DNA from: Clostridia bacterium
GTDB taxonomy: Bacteria; Bacillota_A; Clostridia; Christensenellales; Borkfalkiaceae
Reading direction: 5' to 3'
Assembly: GCA_003979335.1 (NCBI GenBank)
Contig: RYWC01000030.1
Location: 1-7,648, forward strand
DNA: 7,648 nt
Below the pieces are notes generated by a model that did no database searches, was not told the origin of the DNA, and saw only the letters and a list, made by a program, of their open reading frames with translations. Positions 6,688 to 7,648 of this stretch are shown in pieces; the stretch's first letter is position 1; each line of letters begins with the position of its first letter. Made by a program: the position numbers and the translations under genes.

Positions 6688-7034
6688 ACAGTAAAGAAAA
6701 AGCTTTATTAATATGCAAATACCTTTCGTCTAAAAAGGCGAAAGGCATAGTTTATATAGAGGTTGAACAGAAAACAAGTCTTTGCGACTATTTTGTGGTA
6801 GCCGGCGGTTCGTCCAAAACGCAGGTTAAATCTCTTGGTGAAAACCTTGAAGAATTACTTGAAAAAGAACATGGGCTGACGCCTCGCCGTCGCGAAGGGA
6901 TAAGGGAAGGCAGATGGGCTGTATTGGATTACGCCGATGTTATTGTCCATATTTTCGGTGACGAGGAACGGGATTTTTATAATCTTGAACGCCTTTGGGA
7001 AGACGGCGAAAACCTCAAAAGATACGAAGATTGA
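6684..7034 (+). CDS. rsfS: Ribosome silencing factor RsfS
   Basis: RsfS (Iojap family) binds uL14 on the 50S subunit and blocks joining to the 30S, lowering translation in starvation. The 116-residue product is the normal length. It has the family signatures DYFVVAGGSS (35-44), a GRWAVLDYADVIVHIF block (76-91) that contains the uL14-contacting face, and ERDFYNLERLW (95-105). A ribosome binding site AAAGGA (6669-6674) lies 9 nt before the ATG, inside the end of the nadD–yqeK gene. The gene is last in its operon. Its TGA at 7032-7034 directly abuts the stop of the convergent small membrane gene. The probable terminator lies at 7111-7138. Confidence 0.95.
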   Translation: MNSKEKALLICKYLSSKKAKGIVYIEVEQKTSLCDYFVVAGGSSKTQVKSLGENLEELLEKEHGLTPRRREGIREGRWAVLDYADVIVHIFGDEERDFYNLERLWEDGENLKRYED

Positions 7035-7262
7035 TTATTTTTTAAACTCAAACTGTTTGGGTTCGGAATAATTTGCTTTGCGCGCCCTCTTTTTTTCAAC
7101 TATATAGTATACCGGCTCCGTTTTCGGGGTCGGTTTTTCTTCTGCGGCAGGCTCTGTGGGCTTTTTTAACGACGTTATTCCCAGCCATGCAAGTTTTACG
7201 GTTGCAACCAGAATAAAACATATTAAAAAGGTCAAAAACAAATACAAAATTCCCATAAACAT
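7035..7262 (-). CDS. Small single-pass membrane protein, function unknown
   Basis: The product is about 75 residues. It has one N-terminal hydrophobic helix (about residues 4-28, rich in Leu, Ile and Phe), then a Pro/Glu/Lys-rich linker (KKPTEPAAEEKPTPKTEP). The C-terminal tail is strongly basic and aromatic (YYIVEKKRARK, then YSEPKQFEFKK). A basic tail suggests N-out, C-in topology with the tail in the cytosol near membrane or nucleic acid; that is inference. I cannot assign a known family. The start is uncertain. GTG 7268, ATG 7262 and ATG 7256 are all in frame, and no strong ribosome binding site is present, although GTGA at 7268-7265 would suit the ATG at 7256. It converges on rsfS with adjacent stop codons. 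A hairpin in its coding sequence is likely the terminator of the rsfS unit. Confidence 0.68.
   Translation of the reverse strand: MFMGILYLFLTFLICFILVATVKLAWLGITSLKKPTEPAAEEKPTPKTEPVYYIVEKKRARKANYSEPKQFEFKK
7111..7138 (+). terminator. Rho-independent terminator of the nadD–yqeK–rsfS unit
   Basis: On the + strand, ACCGGCTCCG (7111-7120), a TTTT loop (7121-7124) and CGGGGTCGGT (7125-7134) form a 10-bp RNA stem if two G-U pairs are allowed. The run of Ts (7134-7138) that follows is continued by CTTCT. The two wobble pairs become A-C mismatches on the - strand, so the structure is stronger in the rsfS direction. It lies 77 nt past the rsfS stop, inside the opposite-strand membrane gene. The fold was drawn by eye. 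Confidence 0.55.
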
Positions 7263-7282
7263 ACTCACATTTTAATTTGTTT

Positions 7283-7312
7283 CTGACTGAAAAAAATGCG
7301 GTAAAATATAAA
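7283..7312 (+). promoter_or_regulatory. Possible promoter for the aldolase-like gene
   Basis: CTGACT (7283-7288) and TATAAA (7307-7312), separated by 18 nt, resemble sigma-A -35 and -10 boxes with 4/6 and 5/6 matches. On the other strand, TATATT (7310-7305) and TTTACC sixteen bases upstream of it could serve the divergent membrane gene, so the two promoters would overlap. The region is AT-rich and such matches arise easily by chance. Confidence 0.3.
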
Positions 7313-7336
7313 TTTATGGCTAATTAGGTAAATTTT

Positions 7337-7629
7337 ATGGATACAACTGCGGAATTTAACGGTAAAACATCGCCCGTTTCACAAAGCGAAAAACTTTTAT
7401 ACTCCCAATTCAGGCGTAAAATAAATGCAGAAGCGGCGCGCGCACAGATAAAAAAATTGGAATACGACTTAGCCGACGTTAAATCGGGTTTAAGCGTGCT
7501 GAAAAATGCTTGCGCAGACGCAAATTCGCTTGAATTAGGGGCGATTTGCGTATTGCCGTGCTTTGTCAGGAATTGCGCGGTAATGCTTGGTATGCAAAGA
7601 AAATGCAGCCTTGTCGCTTGCATAAGTTC
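7337..7629 (+). CDS. Possible DeoC-type aldolase, 3'-truncated
   Basis: An open frame runs from ATG 7337 to the end of the insert (97 codons, no stop). A weak AGGT site at 7326-7329 is 7 nt before the ATG. Residues about 1-45 are polar and charged, with a probable helix (RRKINAEAARAQIKKLEYDL). Beyond that, 'LKNACADANSLELGAICVLPCFVRNCAVMLG' followed by CSLVACIS resembles the beta1-alpha1-beta2 start of deoxyribose-phosphate aldolase ('lc.eA..ygf.aVcvnPcyv..akelL...vkv.tVigFP'). The usual IDHTLLKP opening is not present, and the catalytic lysine region lies beyond the insert, so activity cannot be judged. DeoC would cleave 2-deoxyribose-5-phosphate to glyceraldehyde-3-phosphate and acetaldehyde. 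The coding call is firmer than the family call. The last bases of the window are adapter and should not be translated. Confidence 0.5.
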
Positions 7630-7648
7630 CTGTCTCTTATACACATCT
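7630..7648. other. Tn5/Nextera mosaic-end adapter, right end (not genomic)
   Basis: CTGTCTCTTATACACATCT is the exact reverse complement of the first 19 bases of the window. It marks the other tagmentation site of the insert, so the true sequence ends at 7629. Confidence 0.97.

Noticed and set aside
7324..7644. A 106-codon open frame on the - strand at the right end
   Set aside because: Its start lies in the adapter sequence, and the opposite strand carries a better-supported gene with an upstream promoter-like region.

Overview
The window is a library insert from a low-to-moderate GC Gram-positive bacterium. It is most likely an uncultured Clostridia member of the kind found in gut metagenomes. 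The basis is the obg–yhbY–nadD/yqeK–rsfS gene order typical of Bacillota, purine-rich Shine-Dalgarno sites and tightly packed genes. The organism call is inference; no rRNA or marker gene here fixes the taxon. The first 19 and last 19 bases are Tn5 (Nextera-type) mosaic-end sequence, so the biological DNA runs from 20 to 7629 and both terminal genes are cut.

Left block (20-4790, all + strand, probably one transcription unit): the 3' part of prephenate dehydrogenase (tyrA); a DUF1934 small beta-barrel protein; a UPF0173/UlaG-like metallo-hydrolase; a divergent Rho-family protein; the ribosome-assembly GTPase Obg; and the RNA-binding ribosome-assembly factor YhbY. The last five genes are separated by 25 bp or less, or overlap. 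The Rho-family protein is the most unusual item. It keeps the Rho architecture and the P-loop lysine, but it lacks the catalytic glutamate, the Q-loop and the R-loop lysine, and its arginine finger is displaced.

Middle (4783-5520, - strand): a four-helix membrane protein with a central soluble domain interrupts the conserved cluster. It converges on yhbY, sharing a palindromic stop octamer, and diverges from nadD across only 36 bp.

Right block (5557-7034, + strand): a NadD–YqeK fusion (NAD biosynthesis adenylyltransferase plus HD-domain nucleotide hydrolase), overlapping by 4 nt the ribosome-silencing factor rsfS. A U-tailed hairpin that could terminate this unit lies inside the convergent downstream gene, a 76-78 residue single-pass membrane protein (- strand). 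Divergent from that is the 5' end of a gene that weakly resembles deoxyribose-phosphate aldolase, cut by the insert end.

The common theme is ribosome maturation and silencing (Obg, YhbY, RsfS) beside nucleotide and cofactor metabolism (NadD, YqeK). No tRNA, rRNA, CRISPR array, insertion sequence or phage gene is visible, and there is no gene-free stretch over 300 bases.
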